A stretch of DNA of 64,000 nucleotides from Halobacillus salinarum (GCF_022919095.1 NZ_CP095073.1:1178001-1242000); one strand, 5' to 3'. Positions 52,160-61,892 are shown, numbered from the stretch's first letter. Numbers and translations are program-made. Notes: generated by a model from the letters alone, not told the origin.

Positions 52160-53623
52160 ATGAGTAAAGTCATTAACGAGGTAAAAACATTAAAAAATTA
52201 TGTGGGCGGAGAATGGATCGAACCAAAAAGCGATCAGACTCAGGAGGTCTATAATCCAGCGACTGGTGAAGTCATTGCTCACGTCCCTATCTCTTCACAG
52301 GAAGATGTGGACCATGCCGTGACCGTCGCCCAGGAGGCTTTTCAAGAATGGAAAGAGGTAGCTGTGCCAAAGCGTGCCCGCATTTTATTCAAATACCAGC
52401 AGCTTCTCGTCGACCATTGGGATGAACTTGCTGAACTGATTACGATAGAAAACGGCAAAAACTTGAAAGAAGCGAAGGGAGAAGTCCAGCGCGGGATTGA
52501 AAATGTTGAATTTGCCTGCGGCGCTCCTACGCTCATGATGGGCGATCAGCTGCCGTCGATTGCCACCGGTCTGGAATCTTCAGTCCAGCGCTATCCAATT
52601 GGCGTCATCGGCGGGATCACTCCCTTTAACTTTCCAATGATGGTTCCTTGCTGGATGTACCCGATGGCGATCGCAACTGGCAACACCTTTGTGATGAAAC
52701 CGTCTGAGCGTACGCCGCTTTTGGCTAACCGCCTAGCTGAGCTGCTGGAGGAAGCAGGATTGCCGAAAGGGGTATTCAACATTGTTCATGGAGCTCACGA
52801 TGTCGTGAACGGTTTGCTCGATCATGAAAAAGTTGCTGCGATTTCCTTCGTCGGCTCTCAACCTGTGGCAGAATATGTGTACAAACGCGGCACAGAAAAC
52901 TTAAAGCGTGTCCAGGCGCTTGCAGGAGCCAAAAACCACTCCATCGTATTAAAAGATGCCAACCTTGATAATGCGACCACCCAAATCTTAAACGCTGCTT
53001 TTGGTTCAGCAGGAGAGCGCTGCATGGCCGCATCTGTTGTAGCTATCGAAGAATCGGCTGCTGATGAATTTATTACCCAGCTGAAGGAAAAAGCCGACGC
53101 GGTCAAAATGGGGAACGGGCTCGATGATGAGGTATTCTTAGGACCAGTGATTCGGGAGCAGCATAAAGAGCGCACGTTGAATTATATCGGCACTGGAGAA
53201 GAAGAAGGTGCAAAGCTTGTGCGTGACGGCAGGAATGACCAAACCGACAGCGAAGGCTACTTTGTCGGACCGACGATTTTTGACAACGTGACGACAGAAA
53301 TGAAAATCTGGCAGGATGAAATTTTTGCGCCTGTATTGTCCATTGTCCGGGTAAGCAACCTGACAGAAGCGATTAACGTCACCAACGAATCACCTTTTGC
53401 CAACGGAGCCTGCATCTTCACGCGCGACGGAGGCAGTGTCCGGCAGTTCCGTGAAACCATAGATGCCGGCATGCTCGGTGTCAACATCGGTGTGCCTGCT
53501 CCAATGGCCTTCTTCCCGTTCTCAGGCTGGAAAAATTCTTTCTACGGTGATCTGCATGCGAACGGAAAAGACGGCGTGGAATTCTATACTCGTAAAAAAG
53601 TGATGACGACACGCTGGGTCTAA
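52160..53623 (+). CDS. iolA: Methylmalonate/malonate-semialdehyde dehydrogenase (acylating)
   Basis: 487 aa. MmsA-type ALDH: '[24 protein letters not shown]', '[22 protein letters not shown]', '[12 protein letters not shown]', and the nucleophile in 'AGERCMAAS' followed by '[19 protein letters not shown]' near the end, which is specific to MmsA. It converts malonate semialdehyde to acetyl-CoA and CO2 with CoA and NAD. SD AAGGAGG, 12 nt after iolC. Confidence 0.94.
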   Translation: MSKVINEVKTLKNYVGGEWIEPKSDQTQEVYNPATGEVIAHVPISSQEDVDHAVTVAQEAFQEWKEVAVPKRARILFKYQQLLVDHWDELAELITIENGKNLKEAKGEVQRGIENVEFACGAPTLMMGDQLPSIATGLESSVQRYPIGVIGGITPFNFPMMVPCWMYPMAIATGNTFVMKPSERTPLLANRLAELLEEAGLPKGVFNIVHGAHDVVNGLLDHEKVAAISFVGSQPVAEYVYKRGTENLKRVQALAGAKNHSIVLKDANLDNATTQILNAAFGSAGERCMAASVVAIEESAADEFITQLKEKADAVKMGNGLDDEVFLGPVIREQHKERTLNYIGTGEEEGAKLVRDGRNDQTDSEGYFVGPTIFDNVTTEMKIWQDEIFAPVLSIVRVSNLTEAINVTNESPFANGACIFTRDGGSVRQFRETIDAGMLGVNIGVPAPMAFFPFSGWKNSFYGDLHANGKDGVEFYTRKKVMTTRWV

Positions 53624-53639
53624 CTTTTTCAAATCGAGA

Positions 53640-53668
53640 GGAAAGGAGCCTCGGCTTCTTTCCTTTTC
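53640..53668 (+). terminator. Hairpin between iolA and iolE
   Basis: GGAAAGGAGCC / GGCTTCTTTCC (11 bp with one G-T pair), a very short loop, then TTTTC. A likely partial terminator that would lower iolE relative to iolCA. Confidence 0.65.
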
Positions 53669-53706
53669 TCATACATTAAAATGTAAGCGGTTAAGGGGTG
53701 AGCAAT

Positions 53707-54600
53707 ATGTTAAAGGAACAAAATGTAAAGCTCGGCATCTGTCCGATCGGCTGGACCAATGACGATATGCCTGAATTAGGAAGTGCGAATACTTTTGAAC
53801 AGTGCGTCAGCGAGATGGCTCTTGCCGGATACACAGGCACAGAAGTCGGCAACAAATATCCGCGTGATACGAAGCAGTTAAGAAAAGCTCTTGAGCTTAG
53901 GAATATGGAAATTGCCAGTGCCTGGTTCAGCGCGTTTTTAACAACCGAACCTTACGAGAAAACGGAGGCAGCCTTTCTTGAGCATCGTGATTTTCTTTAT
54001 GAAATGGGAGCTGAAGTAATCGTTGTCTCAGAGCAGGGGCAGAGCATCCAAAAAGAAAACGTGCCTTTATTTGAAGCGAAGCCGATATTTACTGAAGAAG
54101 AGTGGACGGCCCTTGCTGATGGTTTAAACCGCCTCGGAAAACGTGCTCGGGAAAAGGATATGGACATTGTCTTTCATCATCATATGGGTACGGGCGTCCA
54201 AACGACTGCAGAAGTCAACCGCCTGATGGAGATGACCGATGAGAAGCTCGTCTCGCTGCTCTATGACACCGGCCACCTTTACTTATCCGGGGAAGACCCC
54301 GTCGAAGTGCTGAAGACCCATCTTCCACGTATTAAGCACGTTCACTTGAAGGATGTGCGTGAAGACGTCGCCCGCCAAGTAAAAGTAGAACGAAGCACCT
54401 TTCTCGAAGGTGTAAGAAAAGGAATGTTCACTGTGCCAGGAAACGGGAGCATCGACTTCCTGCCCATCTTTGATACACTCGCTTCTTCCGAGTACCGGGG
54501 CTGGTTGCTTGTCGAAGCAGAACAGGATCCGGCGCTTGCCAACCCGCTTGAATACGCACTGATCGCACGGAATTATATTAGGGAGAAAGCGGGAGTTTAG
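53707..54600 (+). CDS. iolE: Inosose dehydratase
   Basis: 297 aa from ATG 53707 (AAGGGG 8 nt upstream); the GTG at 53698 touches the SD. TIM barrel: '[18 protein letters not shown]', '[14 protein letters not shown]', '[21 protein letters not shown]', '[19 protein letters not shown]', '[12 protein letters not shown]' and 'LVEAEQDPA'. It dehydrates 2-keto-myo-inositol to the cyclohexane-dione used by IolD. Last gene of the cluster. Confidence 0.94.
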   Translation: MLKEQNVKLGICPIGWTNDDMPELGSANTFEQCVSEMALAGYTGTEVGNKYPRDTKQLRKALELRNMEIASAWFSAFLTTEPYEKTEAAFLEHRDFLYEMGAEVIVVSEQGQSIQKENVPLFEAKPIFTEEEWTALADGLNRLGKRAREKDMDIVFHHHMGTGVQTTAEVNRLMEMTDEKLVSLLYDTGHLYLSGEDPVEVLKTHLPRIKHVHLKDVREDVARQVKVERSTFLEGVRKGMFTVPGNGSIDFLPIFDTLASSEYRGWLLVEAEQDPALANPLEYALIARNYIREKAGV

Positions 54601-54664
54601 TTATGCTTTTAAGTCTGTCGTTGATACTCACGAATCGCTTGCCGCGGGCACGGCCTCAGTTAAC

Positions 54665-54691
54665 GTGGTCAAGAAGATCACTTGACCACGT
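54665..54691. other. 10-bp inverted repeat after iolE
   Basis: CGTGGTCAAG / CTTGACCACG, perfect, 7-nt loop, no T run. It precedes the iol terminator and may stabilise the mRNA end. Confidence 0.5.
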
Positions 54692-54713
54692 GGATGTTCT
54701 GCTCGCGCTGAAG

Positions 54714-54757
54714 AAGCCGCATTGGATGATATTATTGTCCAATGCGGCTTCTTTTTG
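54714..54757 (+). terminator. Terminator of the iol cluster
   Basis: GAAGCCGCATTGGA / TCCAATGCGGCTTC, 14-bp perfect stem, 11-nt loop, TTTTT tail. Confidence 0.92.
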
Positions 54758-54817
54758 TATGCATAACTCAAAAAGTCAGCAGTTCTTCAGTTTCCACAGC
54801 CTCCAGGACACCTTTGA

Positions 54818-55420
54818 TTAGGATGTGAACAAAAAGCGCACCGCATATCCGATCATTTTCACATATTCCTGAAATACCGTGCGATTTTCCTGTTTAGTAA
54901 GCCCGTCATCAGGGTTAAAGTACGAATCTGAAAACGCGTACGTCACATCGATATCGTCATAAATGGTGTTAAACGTGTACCTCGTCCTGCGGGAGTGGTA
55001 GTCACTTGTCACCACCACAGCTGATTTTAAGTGATGCTCATGCATAATTTTTCTTGCAAACAAGGCATTTTCATATGTGCTCGTTGCGTTAGGCTCTTCG
55101 AGTATGGCTTCCTTCGCGATCCCTTCTTTCATCGCAGCTTCTGGTGTGGTCGCGGGTTCTGTAGAATTAGTAAGAATGACTTTTTTACCGTATCCTTTGC
55201 TGTACAGCTGTGCAGCGAGTTCTAATCGGTCTTCACTTCCGCTCAAGAGGATAATGGCATCACTAGGCTTAGGGGACCCCTTGACTAGTAAAAAATTTGG
55301 CCCAAGGATGTATAATGTGGCCGTACATAGGATGACACTAAGCACGCAGACAGCGAAAAAACTGAGCAGAATTTTTTTGGTTTGTTTCATAGTGAGTGGC
55401 AATAGCAGAGATCCTTTCAT
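54818..55420 (-). CDS. YdcF-family (DUF218) membrane-anchored protein
   Basis: Up to 200 aa. One N-terminal membrane helix (about 17-39), then the DUF218 fold: 'PSDAIILLSGSEDRLELAAQLYSKGYGKKVILTNS', 'EEPNATSTYENALFARKIM', 'SAVVVTSDYHSRRTRYTF'. The conserved Ser/Glu/Asn and the Asp-Tyr-His cluster suggest a small enzyme acting outside the membrane; the family includes the ElyC/SanA group linked to envelope maintenance. The start is unclear: ATG 55420 has only a weak SD, and ATG 55390 has none. A TATAAT lies just upstream. Confidence 0.82.
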   Translation of the reverse strand: MKGSLLLPLTMKQTKKILLSFFAVCVLSVILCTATLYILGPNFLLVKGSPKPSDAIILLSGSEDRLELAAQLYSKGYGKKVILTNSTEPATTPEAAMKEGIAKEAILEEPNATSTYENALFARKIMHEHHLKSAVVVTSDYHSRRTRYTFNTIYDDIDVTYAFSDSYFNPDDGLTKQENRTVFQEYVKMIGYAVRFLFTS

Positions 55421-55490
55421 CGATACTGCTTCTATTATATAGGAATTTTGTTAACAGGAGGAATTTGGAAGTTTATTCTTTTGTAAAACC

Positions 55491-55516
55491 GTTTTGTGAA
55501 ATGTGAAAAAGGGAAT
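55491..55516 (+). promoter_or_regulatory. Possible sigma-B-type promoter before the PRC-barrel gene
   Basis: GTTTTG (55491-55496), 14-nt spacer, GGGAAT (55511-55516) resembles the general stress promoter pattern GTTTAA-N12-14-GGGTAT. It lies 34 nt before the gene start. A sigma-A reading (TTGTGA / TATTTT) overlaps. Confidence 0.4.
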
Positions 55517-55549
55517 ATTTTACTAGAACGCTATAAAGAGGTGAGTAGA

Positions 55550-56299
55550 ATGTTTTTAAGTGCAACAGGTCTTGAGAAATTAACCCTTTATGCAGAAGAT
55601 GGGGAAATGGGAAAAGTCAAGGATCTTTACTTTGATGATCATGATTACACCGTGCGATATTTAACGATCGTATCGAAACGCTGGTTCCCTGATCAGGTGA
55701 TTTACCTTTCTCCGTCCGCCATCAGCCGGGTTGATTTTGACGAAAAGAGAATTGAAGTCAATCATACCCGTAGTGAATTGCGGAATCGCGCCGGTGTTAC
55801 GAAAGAGTCTGAAATGAGTCCGGAAAAGGAAGAGGAGCTTTCCGCTCACTTCAACTGGAGCAAATACTGGGCGGGAGAATTACTTTGGGGCGATTATCCT
55901 ACCCCGGACATTCATTCGAATGCAGCCGTCCAGAGTCCAGGGATCACGGAAAGAAAATCACAGCTCCGCAGCATCAACCATATGAAAGGTGTGTTCAGCC
56001 ATGCTCACGTAGTGGCTGACGATGGGGATGTCGGTTATATCCAGGACGTATTTATCGAAAAAGAAACGTGGCGGATTCGTTATTTCCTCACCAACTCTGG
56101 TAAATGGTCCACCCATACGTTTGCTCTTGTCTCCCCGGACTGGATTGATTTTGCTGATTGGAAAAAAGATAACCTGCAAGTCAACATGAGCCTTGAGGAT
56201 ATCGAAAGAGGTCCGCTGTATCGTAAAGGCGAAACGATGACACGTGATTTTGAAAAGAAATTATATGAAAGCTACGACAAGAAGCCTTATTGGGAGTAA
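55550..56299 (+). CDS. PRC-barrel domain protein (two barrels)
   Basis: 249 aa from ATG 55550 (AGAGGTG upstream); the longer frame to 55496 overlaps the promoter. Two PRC-barrel modules: residues about 2-85 ('TGLEKLTLYAEDGEMGKVKDLYFDDHDYTVRYL') and about 130-230 ('HVVADDGDVGYIQDVFIEKETWRIRYFL'). PRC barrels serve as protein- or RNA-interaction modules (RimM, photosystem H subunit); stand-alone double-barrel proteins are common in halotolerant and stress-responsive bacteria. Function unknown. Confidence 0.85.
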   Translation: MFLSATGLEKLTLYAEDGEMGKVKDLYFDDHDYTVRYLTIVSKRWFPDQVIYLSPSAISRVDFDEKRIEVNHTRSELRNRAGVTKESEMSPEKEEELSAHFNWSKYWAGELLWGDYPTPDIHSNAAVQSPGITERKSQLRSINHMKGVFSHAHVVADDGDVGYIQDVFIEKETWRIRYFLTNSGKWSTHTFALVSPDWIDFADWKKDNLQVNMSLEDIERGPLYRKGETMTRDFEKKLYESYDKKPYWE

Positions 56300-56310
56300 G
56301 GAAGTCGGAG

Positions 56311-56337
56311 ACCCTTCGCACGTGCGAAGGGTTTTTT
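56311..56337 (+). terminator. Terminator of the PRC-barrel gene
   Basis: ACCCTTCGC / GCGAAGGGT with an ACGT loop and a six-T tail. Confidence 0.92.
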
Positions 56338-56481
56338 GGTGTCCCGGAAACTGCTGGATCATTCAATTGAACATACTATCGACCAGGGTCGATCATTAAA
56401 ATTAAACATCATTATACAAAATTTTTATAATTTTGTGTCATTCACATAAAACAAGGGTGCAAAGATTGTCGTTTGTACACG

Positions 56482-56511
56482 TTGTGCGCGCGTGGGTAGT
56501 CTCGTTATACT
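56482..56511 (+). promoter_or_regulatory. Possible promoter of the proline catabolic genes
   Basis: TTGTGC and TATACT are 18 nt apart, about 70 nt before the proline dehydrogenase start. The upstream stretch (56390-56480) is A/T rich and could hold the PutR site; no clear repeat was identified. Confidence 0.4.
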
Positions 56512-56582
56512 TTTAGTACAAAGGAATTTCCACCTGATATACTCACATGGGTTCAGAATATAGAGCAGGATGAAGGGGTGTG

Positions 56583-57506
56583 ATGATCTTGGAAGCCATT
56601 AGTAAGAATTTCTTCTTATACCTTTCCAAAAATAAAGTGTTGGACCGCATGGCAAAGCGGTTTGGAACGAAGTTTGGGGCTGACAAGATTGTAGGCGGAG
56701 AGACATTCTCCCAGGCAATTCCGTTGATTGAGACACTGAACCATGAGGGGCTGCAGGTGACTGTGGACCATCTTGGCGAATTCGTAAATTCGAAGAAAGA
56801 AGCTCGGGAACGTGCTCAGGAATGTATAGAGACCATTCAGGCTATTTCCCACCATCAGTTGAATTCCGAAGTCTCATTAAAGTTGACTTCATTAGGGCTT
56901 GATATTGACGAAGAGCTCGTGATGGAAAATATGGAGCAGATTCTCGAGGAAGCGGAGAAGCTGGGAATCACAGTGACGATCGATATGGAGGATTCCTCCA
57001 GATGCGAACGAACTCTCGCAATCTATAAAGCTTTAAAGGAAAATTATCCAAATTTAGGTACCGTTATTCAATCGTACCTTTATAAGTCTGAAGAGTATGT
57101 GGACGAATTGGATCCGTACCGCCCATACTTACGGCTCGTCAAAGGAGCCTATAAAGAATCAGGCAAAGTCGCCTTTCAGGAAAAACAGAAGGTGGATGAG
57201 AACTTAAAAGGCCTGATTAAGAAAAATCTGTTGAACGGTCATTATACGGCGATTGCCAGTCATGATGACGCGATCCTTGATTACACGAAAAGACTGGTCA
57301 AGGAGCATGGCATTCCGAACGACCAGTTTGAGTTTCAAATGCTTTACGGCATGCGGAACCAAACGCAGCATGAGCTGTTGAAGGAAGGCTATACCGTTCG
57401 TGTCTATCTCCCGTACGGAGAAGACTGGTACGGCTATTTCATGAGACGGTTGGCAGAAAGACCCGCAAACATTGCTTTTGCAGTCAAAGGAATCTTTACG
57501 AAATAA
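56583..57506 (+). CDS. putM: Proline dehydrogenase
   Basis: 307 aa from ATG 56583; GTG 56580 and TTG 56589 are alternatives near SD GAAGGGG. FAD-dependent TIM barrel of the monofunctional type: 'VSLKLTSLGLDIDEE', 'VTIDMEDSSRCE', 'VIQSYLYKSEEYVDEL', 'RLVKGAYKESG', 'AIASHDDAILDY', 'FEFQMLYGMR' and 'YLPYGEDWYGYFMRRLAERPAN'. It oxidises proline to pyrroline-5-carboxylate at the membrane. Directly upstream of pruA. Confidence 0.94.
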   Translation: MILEAISKNFFLYLSKNKVLDRMAKRFGTKFGADKIVGGETFSQAIPLIETLNHEGLQVTVDHLGEFVNSKKEARERAQECIETIQAISHHQLNSEVSLKLTSLGLDIDEELVMENMEQILEEAEKLGITVTIDMEDSSRCERTLAIYKALKENYPNLGTVIQSYLYKSEEYVDELDPYRPYLRLVKGAYKESGKVAFQEKQKVDENLKGLIKKNLLNGHYTAIASHDDAILDYTKRLVKEHGIPNDQFEFQMLYGMRNQTQHELLKEGYTVRVYLPYGEDWYGYFMRRLAERPANIAFAVKGIFTK

Positions 57507-57530
57507 TTTTTTGAAGGGAGTTTTATTTCT

Positions 57531-59078
57531 ATGGTAACCGCTTACAGACACGAACCATTTACAGACTTTTCTATTGAGGAAAACAAGAAGGCGTTTGAAG
57601 ATGCACTAAAGCAGGTGAAGGATGAATTAGGTAAAAACCACGATCTGCTGGTCGGCGGGGAGCGCATCCGAACGGATAACCAAATTATTTCCACAAACCC
57701 GGCGAATACGAAAGAAGTCGTTGGCTCCGTATCGAAAGCCAATCAGGAAATTGCTGAAAAAGCCGTACAGGCTGCCTCCGATGCATTTGAAAGCTGGAGG
57801 AAATGGAATCCGGCAGCTCGCGCTGAAATTCTTTTCCGTGCTGCGAACATTGTACGCCGCAGAAAGCATGAGTTTTCTGCCTATCTCGTATATGAAGTCG
57901 GCAAGCCATGGAAGGAAGCAGACGCCGATACGGCAGAAGCGATCGATTTCATGGAATATTACGGCCGTCAGATGCTGGAACTGAAAGACGGCAAGCCGGT
58001 TGAAAGCCGTCCTGGTGAGCAAAACCGCTATATCTACCAGCCGACAGGCGTATCTGTGGTCATTCCTCCTTGGAACCTGGCTTTTGCCATCATGGCAGGT
58101 ACGACCATTGCACCACTTGTTACAGGAAATACTGTCATTATGAAGCCGGCTAGTAACAGTCCGGTCATCGCAGCTAAGTTCGTAGAAGTACTTGAAGAAG
58201 CAGGCGTTCCAAAAGGCGTACTCAACTTCGTACCAGGAAGCGGCGGCGAAGTTGGAGATTACCTCGTCGATCATCCGAAAACGGCGCTGATTTCCTTTAC
58301 TGGCTCCCGTGATGTAGGGAAACGCATAATGAAACGTGCCTCCGAGGTTCAGGAAGGTCAAAACCACTTGAAGCAAGTCATTGCAGAAATGGGCGGGAAG
58401 GATACGGTAGTCGTTGACAGCAATGCCAATCTGGAAACCGCAGCAGAAGCCATCGTCGTATCTGCCTTCGGTTTTTCCGGTCAAAAATGTTCTTCCGGCT
58501 CCCGGGCAGTCGTTCATGAAGATGTCTATGATGAACTGCTTGATATGGTTGCGAAACGCACGAAAGAGCTGACGGTCGGCAACGCTTCTGAAGGTAACGT
58601 CTATATGGGACCAGTCGTTGACCAAAGCGCGTATGACAAAATTATGAGCTATATCGAAATCGGAAAAGAGGAAGGACGTCTCGTTACCGGCGGAAAAGGC
58701 GATGATTCCAAAGGTTATTTCATCGACCCGACCATTTTTGCCGACCTTGATCCGAAATCCCGCATGCAGCAGGAAGAAATCTTCGGTCCAGTCGTTTGCT
58801 TTACAAAAGCGAAAAACTTTGATGAAGCGATCGAAATTGCCAACAATACAGAATACGGCTTAACGGGTGCTGTGATTTCCAACAACCGCGAGCATCTGGA
58901 AATTGCGAAAACCGATTTCCACGTTGGGAACCTGTATTTTAACCGTAACTGTACTGGTGCGATCGTCGGATACCAGCCGTTTGGCGGCTTCAAGATGTCA
59001 GGTACCGACTCCAAAGCCGGTGGACCGGATTATCTAGCGCTCCACATGCAGGCGAAAACCATTTCCGAAAAGTTTTAA
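57531..59078 (+). CDS. pruA: L-glutamate gamma-semialdehyde (P5C) dehydrogenase
   Basis: 515 aa. P5CDH-type ALDH: '[20 protein letters not shown]', '[20 protein letters not shown]', '[13 protein letters not shown]', '[14 protein letters not shown]' (general base Glu), nucleophile in '[13 protein letters not shown]' and '[22 protein letters not shown]'. It completes proline breakdown to glutamate with NAD. 24 nt after putM, ended by a strong terminator. B. subtilis calls this PutC/RocA type. Confidence 0.95.
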   Translation: MVTAYRHEPFTDFSIEENKKAFEDALKQVKDELGKNHDLLVGGERIRTDNQIISTNPANTKEVVGSVSKANQEIAEKAVQAASDAFESWRKWNPAARAEILFRAANIVRRRKHEFSAYLVYEVGKPWKEADADTAEAIDFMEYYGRQMLELKDGKPVESRPGEQNRYIYQPTGVSVVIPPWNLAFAIMAGTTIAPLVTGNTVIMKPASNSPVIAAKFVEVLEEAGVPKGVLNFVPGSGGEVGDYLVDHPKTALISFTGSRDVGKRIMKRASEVQEGQNHLKQVIAEMGGKDTVVVDSNANLETAAEAIVVSAFGFSGQKCSSGSRAVVHEDVYDELLDMVAKRTKELTVGNASEGNVYMGPVVDQSAYDKIMSYIEIGKEEGRLVTGGKGDDSKGYFIDPTIFADLDPKSRMQQEEIFGPVVCFTKAKNFDEAIEIANNTEYGLTGAVISNNREHLEIAKTDFHVGNLYFNRNCTGAIVGYQPFGGFKMSGTDSKAGGPDYLALHMQAKTISEKF

Positions 59079-59086
59079 TCAACCTG

Positions 59087-59121
59087 GAAGCTCTCCTTAA
59101 TAAGGGGAGCTTCTTTTTTTT
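59087..59121 (+). terminator. Terminator of putM-pruA
   Basis: GAAGCTCTCC / GGGGAGCTTC (one G-T pair), 7-nt loop, long T run. Confidence 0.9.
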
Positions 59122-59182
59122 TATTCCATATATCGCTATAATATGAGATAAATAGCTGATTTTTGGAAAGGTATGGGTTTTT

Positions 59183-60445
59183 ATGGAAGTGAAAGAGCTG
59201 ATTCTCCAAGTCGAAGACATTCATAAAGCAACCGAGCTGATAAGTTCAAAACTGCAAAAGCCCGTCATCATTGAAAATAAAAACTTTGAGCTCGTCTCCT
59301 ACAGCTCCTCAATGGAAGCTCTCGATCAAACCCAGCAGAAGACAATCCTATCGAAAAAGTGTCCGATTTTTATCATCGACCGCTTGAAAAAAGAAGGCAT
59401 CGTGCAGAAGCTGGAAAAGGACTCCGATCCAATTCGTGTTCATCCTATCGAAGAGCTCGGCTTTCATCAGCGCGTTGTTATAGCGGCCAAGCATCTCGGC
59501 CACACGATGGGCTACGTATGGGTGCAGGAATCCGATGGCATTCTGAATGAAGAGGAGCTGCTATTTTTAGAAGAAATTACACCTCATCTCGGCAAGCTGA
59601 TCTATGACCTGTACGAAAAAGTGAACGCGAAAGAAGGCCGCAGAGAAGAACTATTATGGAAGCTTCTGCACCATGAATACGGCAGCGAAAGACAGTTCCG
59701 CCATGAGGCCTCGCTTGCGAAACTCGCTTTGCCGGAGCGCTTTTCGGTTGTTATTTTTTCAGTTACTGCACCGCAGTATAAATACATGCTTGATTACTTG
59801 GAAAAAACCGTTCAGGCGTTTTTTGCGAAAAAACAAATGCACTACTTAAAAACCGAATTCCAAATGATCATCGTTCTGCACGGAGAACCGGGTGAGCAGA
59901 ATTCCTCAACGGAGCTCGCCCGGGGTTTAATTGAAGAAGTGAAGCAGGAAACCGGTGAAGAAAATTTTTACAACTATTTAATTGGTGTCGGCAAGGAATA
60001 TACGACGTTAATCCAGACGCGGAAAAGCTTTCTTGAAGCGCTCGAAGTCATCGAAATCGCCAACTTCATCACGCCGCGACCGGAAACGATGCCCCGCGAA
60101 TTCAGAAAGCTCGGCATCTTCCGCTACCTGGCCGCCCTATATGAAAAAAACAGCTCTGAGGACTATTACAGCGACGATCTGCTGCGGCTGATTCAAAACG
60201 ATACCGAGAAGCAGACCGATCTGCTCCGGACACTCGAAATTTATTTAGCAAACAACGGCAAAGGCAAGCAGACCGCAAACGAGCTGTTCATCCATCCGAA
60301 CACGCTTAATTACCGGATTAAGCAGATTCAGGAGCTGACAAGCATCGATTTCAGCGATTTTAACATGAAAAGTTACTTGTACACCGAGCTGCTGCTGCTG
60401 AATAATGTGGAAGCCTATTACCAGCGCTATAAAGATGTTCTGTAA
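59183..60445 (+). CDS. putR: PucR-family regulator, probable proline-responsive activator PutR
   Basis: 420 aa. N-terminal sensor region (about 1-140, 'PVIIENKNFELVSYSSS' ... 'LGFHQRVVIAAKHLGHTMGYVWVQE'), a central GGDEF-like segment (about 170-290), and the C-terminal PucR HTH_30: 'LLRTLEIYLANNGKGKQTANELFIHPNTLNYRIKQIQELTSIDF'. B. subtilis PutR, of the same family and next to the put genes, activates them in response to proline. Position right after pruA supports that role. Confidence 0.88.
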   Translation: MEVKELILQVEDIHKATELISSKLQKPVIIENKNFELVSYSSSMEALDQTQQKTILSKKCPIFIIDRLKKEGIVQKLEKDSDPIRVHPIEELGFHQRVVIAAKHLGHTMGYVWVQESDGILNEEELLFLEEITPHLGKLIYDLYEKVNAKEGRREELLWKLLHHEYGSERQFRHEASLAKLALPERFSVVIFSVTAPQYKYMLDYLEKTVQAFFAKKQMHYLKTEFQMIIVLHGEPGEQNSSTELARGLIEEVKQETGEENFYNYLIGVGKEYTTLIQTRKSFLEALEVIEIANFITPRPETMPREFRKLGIFRYLAALYEKNSSEDYYSDDLLRLIQNDTEKQTDLLRTLEIYLANNGKGKQTANELFIHPNTLNYRIKQIQELTSIDFSDFNMKSYLYTELLLLNNVEAYYQRYKDVL

Positions 60446-60469
60446 GCCGAGATGAGTCTCGGCTTTTTG
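60445..60469 (+). terminator. Terminator of putR
   Basis: AGCCGAGA / TCTCGGCT with a TGAG loop and T tail; overlaps the stop codon. Confidence 0.9.
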
Positions 60470-60506
60470 TTTTATTGGAAGAGTTGGGGGTTAGCTGAGA
60501 GGCGGG

Positions 60507-60870
60507 ATTCGGTGGGAAAAGCAGTGGAGTAGATGGGGAGCTGAATTCGACGGATAGAGTTGTGATTTAGTTGAGAGGCTGGAATTCATCGAAAGCAGCT
60601 GTAGTTCAGGGGGAAGACGGGAATTCAGCGAAAATAGTGGTGGAACGAGAGGAATGTCTGGATTCAGTGACAATAGTGTTGTGTCGAGAGGAAGGTCTGG
60701 ATTCAGCGACAATAGTGTTGAGTCGAGAGGAAGGTCTGGATTCAGCGGAAATCATGATAATTAAGCGGAAAATTAGATAATTCATCGAAAATCATGATAA
60801 TCCGGCGAAAACAGAAATTTTTCAGCGGAAATAGGAATTTTTCATCGAAAATGAGAATTATTCAGCGATC
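60507..60870. repeat. Phased intergenic repeat array 1 (39-nt then 20-nt units)
   Basis: A core of the form ATTCAGCG recurs at 60507, 60545, 60584, 60623, 60662, 60701 and 60740 (period 38-39 nt), then at 60760, 60780, 60800, 60820, 60840 and 60860 (period exactly 20 nt). Within the 39-nt units a weaker copy sits about 20 nt in. The units at 60662-60740 are the most alike. No gene seen in it; short ORFs crossing it have no SD. It ends 2 nt before the stop of the NERD gene. Confidence 0.85.
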
Positions 60871-60872
60871 GC

Positions 60873-61823
60873 TTAATTATCGTAACGCAGTCGATACTTT
60901 CTTCCTTTCGTAACTCCGGATTTCTCCACCTCCAAAGAACTGAGCAGCCGCTTTGCTGTATGGGAAGATTCGAGGCGGAGAAACCTGCGCATAGAGGCAT
61001 TGGTGATTTCCGGCCCGAATAATAACGCATAATCCTTTAAGGAGGCTAAATGAGCGTGTTTTGAGTTTTTAGAACAGGAAGGGCAGACCCAGCGGGCATG
61101 CTTTCGTATTAGTGGAAGATAACTGCACTTTTCACAGTAGACACCAGCCTTTATATCTTTTGGCGACAGTTTCAGTTGATCGATAGTACTTAGCGGTTTG
61201 GCAGTGTGGTTTTTCAAAATTAACGTGGAAATCTTGTTCATATCCTTCTTGTTAAGCGTATTTGGAGCTGAGTCAAACTCCTTCAATTTTTCAGGAAGAT
61301 TATCTGTACGGACGACCTTATTCAAGTGAGGGTCATTAGAGGAAATGATAGAATGAGGGTGGCTGCTTGCGACTAAACAGTGAATCGGAAGCTCCGGAAG
61401 GGAGAAGTTTTTCATCCAACAATTGAGGTGAGAGCGATGCCGCTCCACTTGTACAATCGGGTTAGAAAAAGCTTCTTGATCATCATTCACTTTACGAACC
61501 AATTGGTTGAATCTTTGGTCAAAATGAATTTCCCCGGCAATATTTTTAACTTCGATGATCATCAGCCATTTTGGTGATAGAATAAGAGTATCCATTTGGA
61601 AAAAATGGCCATCAATCTTGAGTCGCAGGTCGTGGAAGATGAAGTAGTCAGCGGGGAGAAAACTGAGCGGATAACCGAGGGAGAGTTCGCCTTTATAGCC
61701 GGCAAGCTGCCGGACCAGTTTTGCCTCAACCTCCTGCATTTTAGGATGATCAGGCCGGAGCCTTCGTTTAAGCACCTGAAGCTGCTGGATTTCCAGCGGG
61801 AACTGCCTGTCTTTTATTATCAT
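60873..61823 (-). CDS. NERD domain (nuclease-related) protein with zinc ribbon
   Basis: 316 aa from ATG 61823 (GAAAGGTG 7-9 nt upstream); ATG 61844 has no SD. N-terminal NERD domain: 'GYKGELSLGYPLSFL' (Glu), 'FQMDTLILSPKWLMIIEVKNIAGEI' (the D and E-x-K of a PD-(D/E)xK-like core), about 30-115. A C-terminal treble-type zinc ribbon follows ('CEKCSYLPL'...'WVCPSCS', about 225-255), then a small helical domain. NERD proteins are thought to act on DNA or RNA. Divergent from the mazE-like gene and flanked by repeat arrays. Confidence 0.83.
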   Translation of the reverse strand: MIIKDRQFPLEIQQLQVLKRRLRPDHPKMQEVEAKLVRQLAGYKGELSLGYPLSFLPADYFIFHDLRLKIDGHFFQMDTLILSPKWLMIIEVKNIAGEIHFDQRFNQLVRKVNDDQEAFSNPIVQVERHRSHLNCWMKNFSLPELPIHCLVASSHPHSIISSNDPHLNKVVRTDNLPEKLKEFDSAPNTLNKKDMNKISTLILKNHTAKPLSTIDQLKLSPKDIKAGVYCEKCSYLPLIRKHARWVCPSCSKNSKHAHLASLKDYALLFGPEITNASMRRFLRLESSHTAKRLLSSLEVEKSGVTKGRKYRLRYDN

Positions 61824-61892
61824 GACGTCACACCTTTCAGCCATTTATTTAGACATAGAGCATCATTATTCCTGCATAAAGGAGTGGATAAA

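Noticed and set aside
53680-53693. cre box before iolE (TGTAAGCGGTTAAG)
   Set aside because: Three mismatches in the second half, and it overlaps the iolE SD; treated as chance similarity.
54603-54821. 72-aa + strand ORF after iolE
   Set aside because: It spans the 10-bp inverted repeat and the iol terminator and has no SD; noncoding.
57627-58625. Long minus-strand ORF (332 aa) inside pruA
   Set aside because: It is fully antisense to a well-supported P5C dehydrogenase, with no family resemblance and no SD.
60491-60780. Short ORFs across array 1, one giving a 13-residue periodic peptide
   Set aside because: The periodicity simply reflects 39 nt = 13 codons. No SD is found at the starts, and the frame is not kept in the 20-nt part.
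61596-61892. N-terminal extension of the MazE-like ORF
   Set aside because: It overlaps the NERD gene in antisense; the GTG at 61893 has a strong SD and gives the normal antitoxin length.
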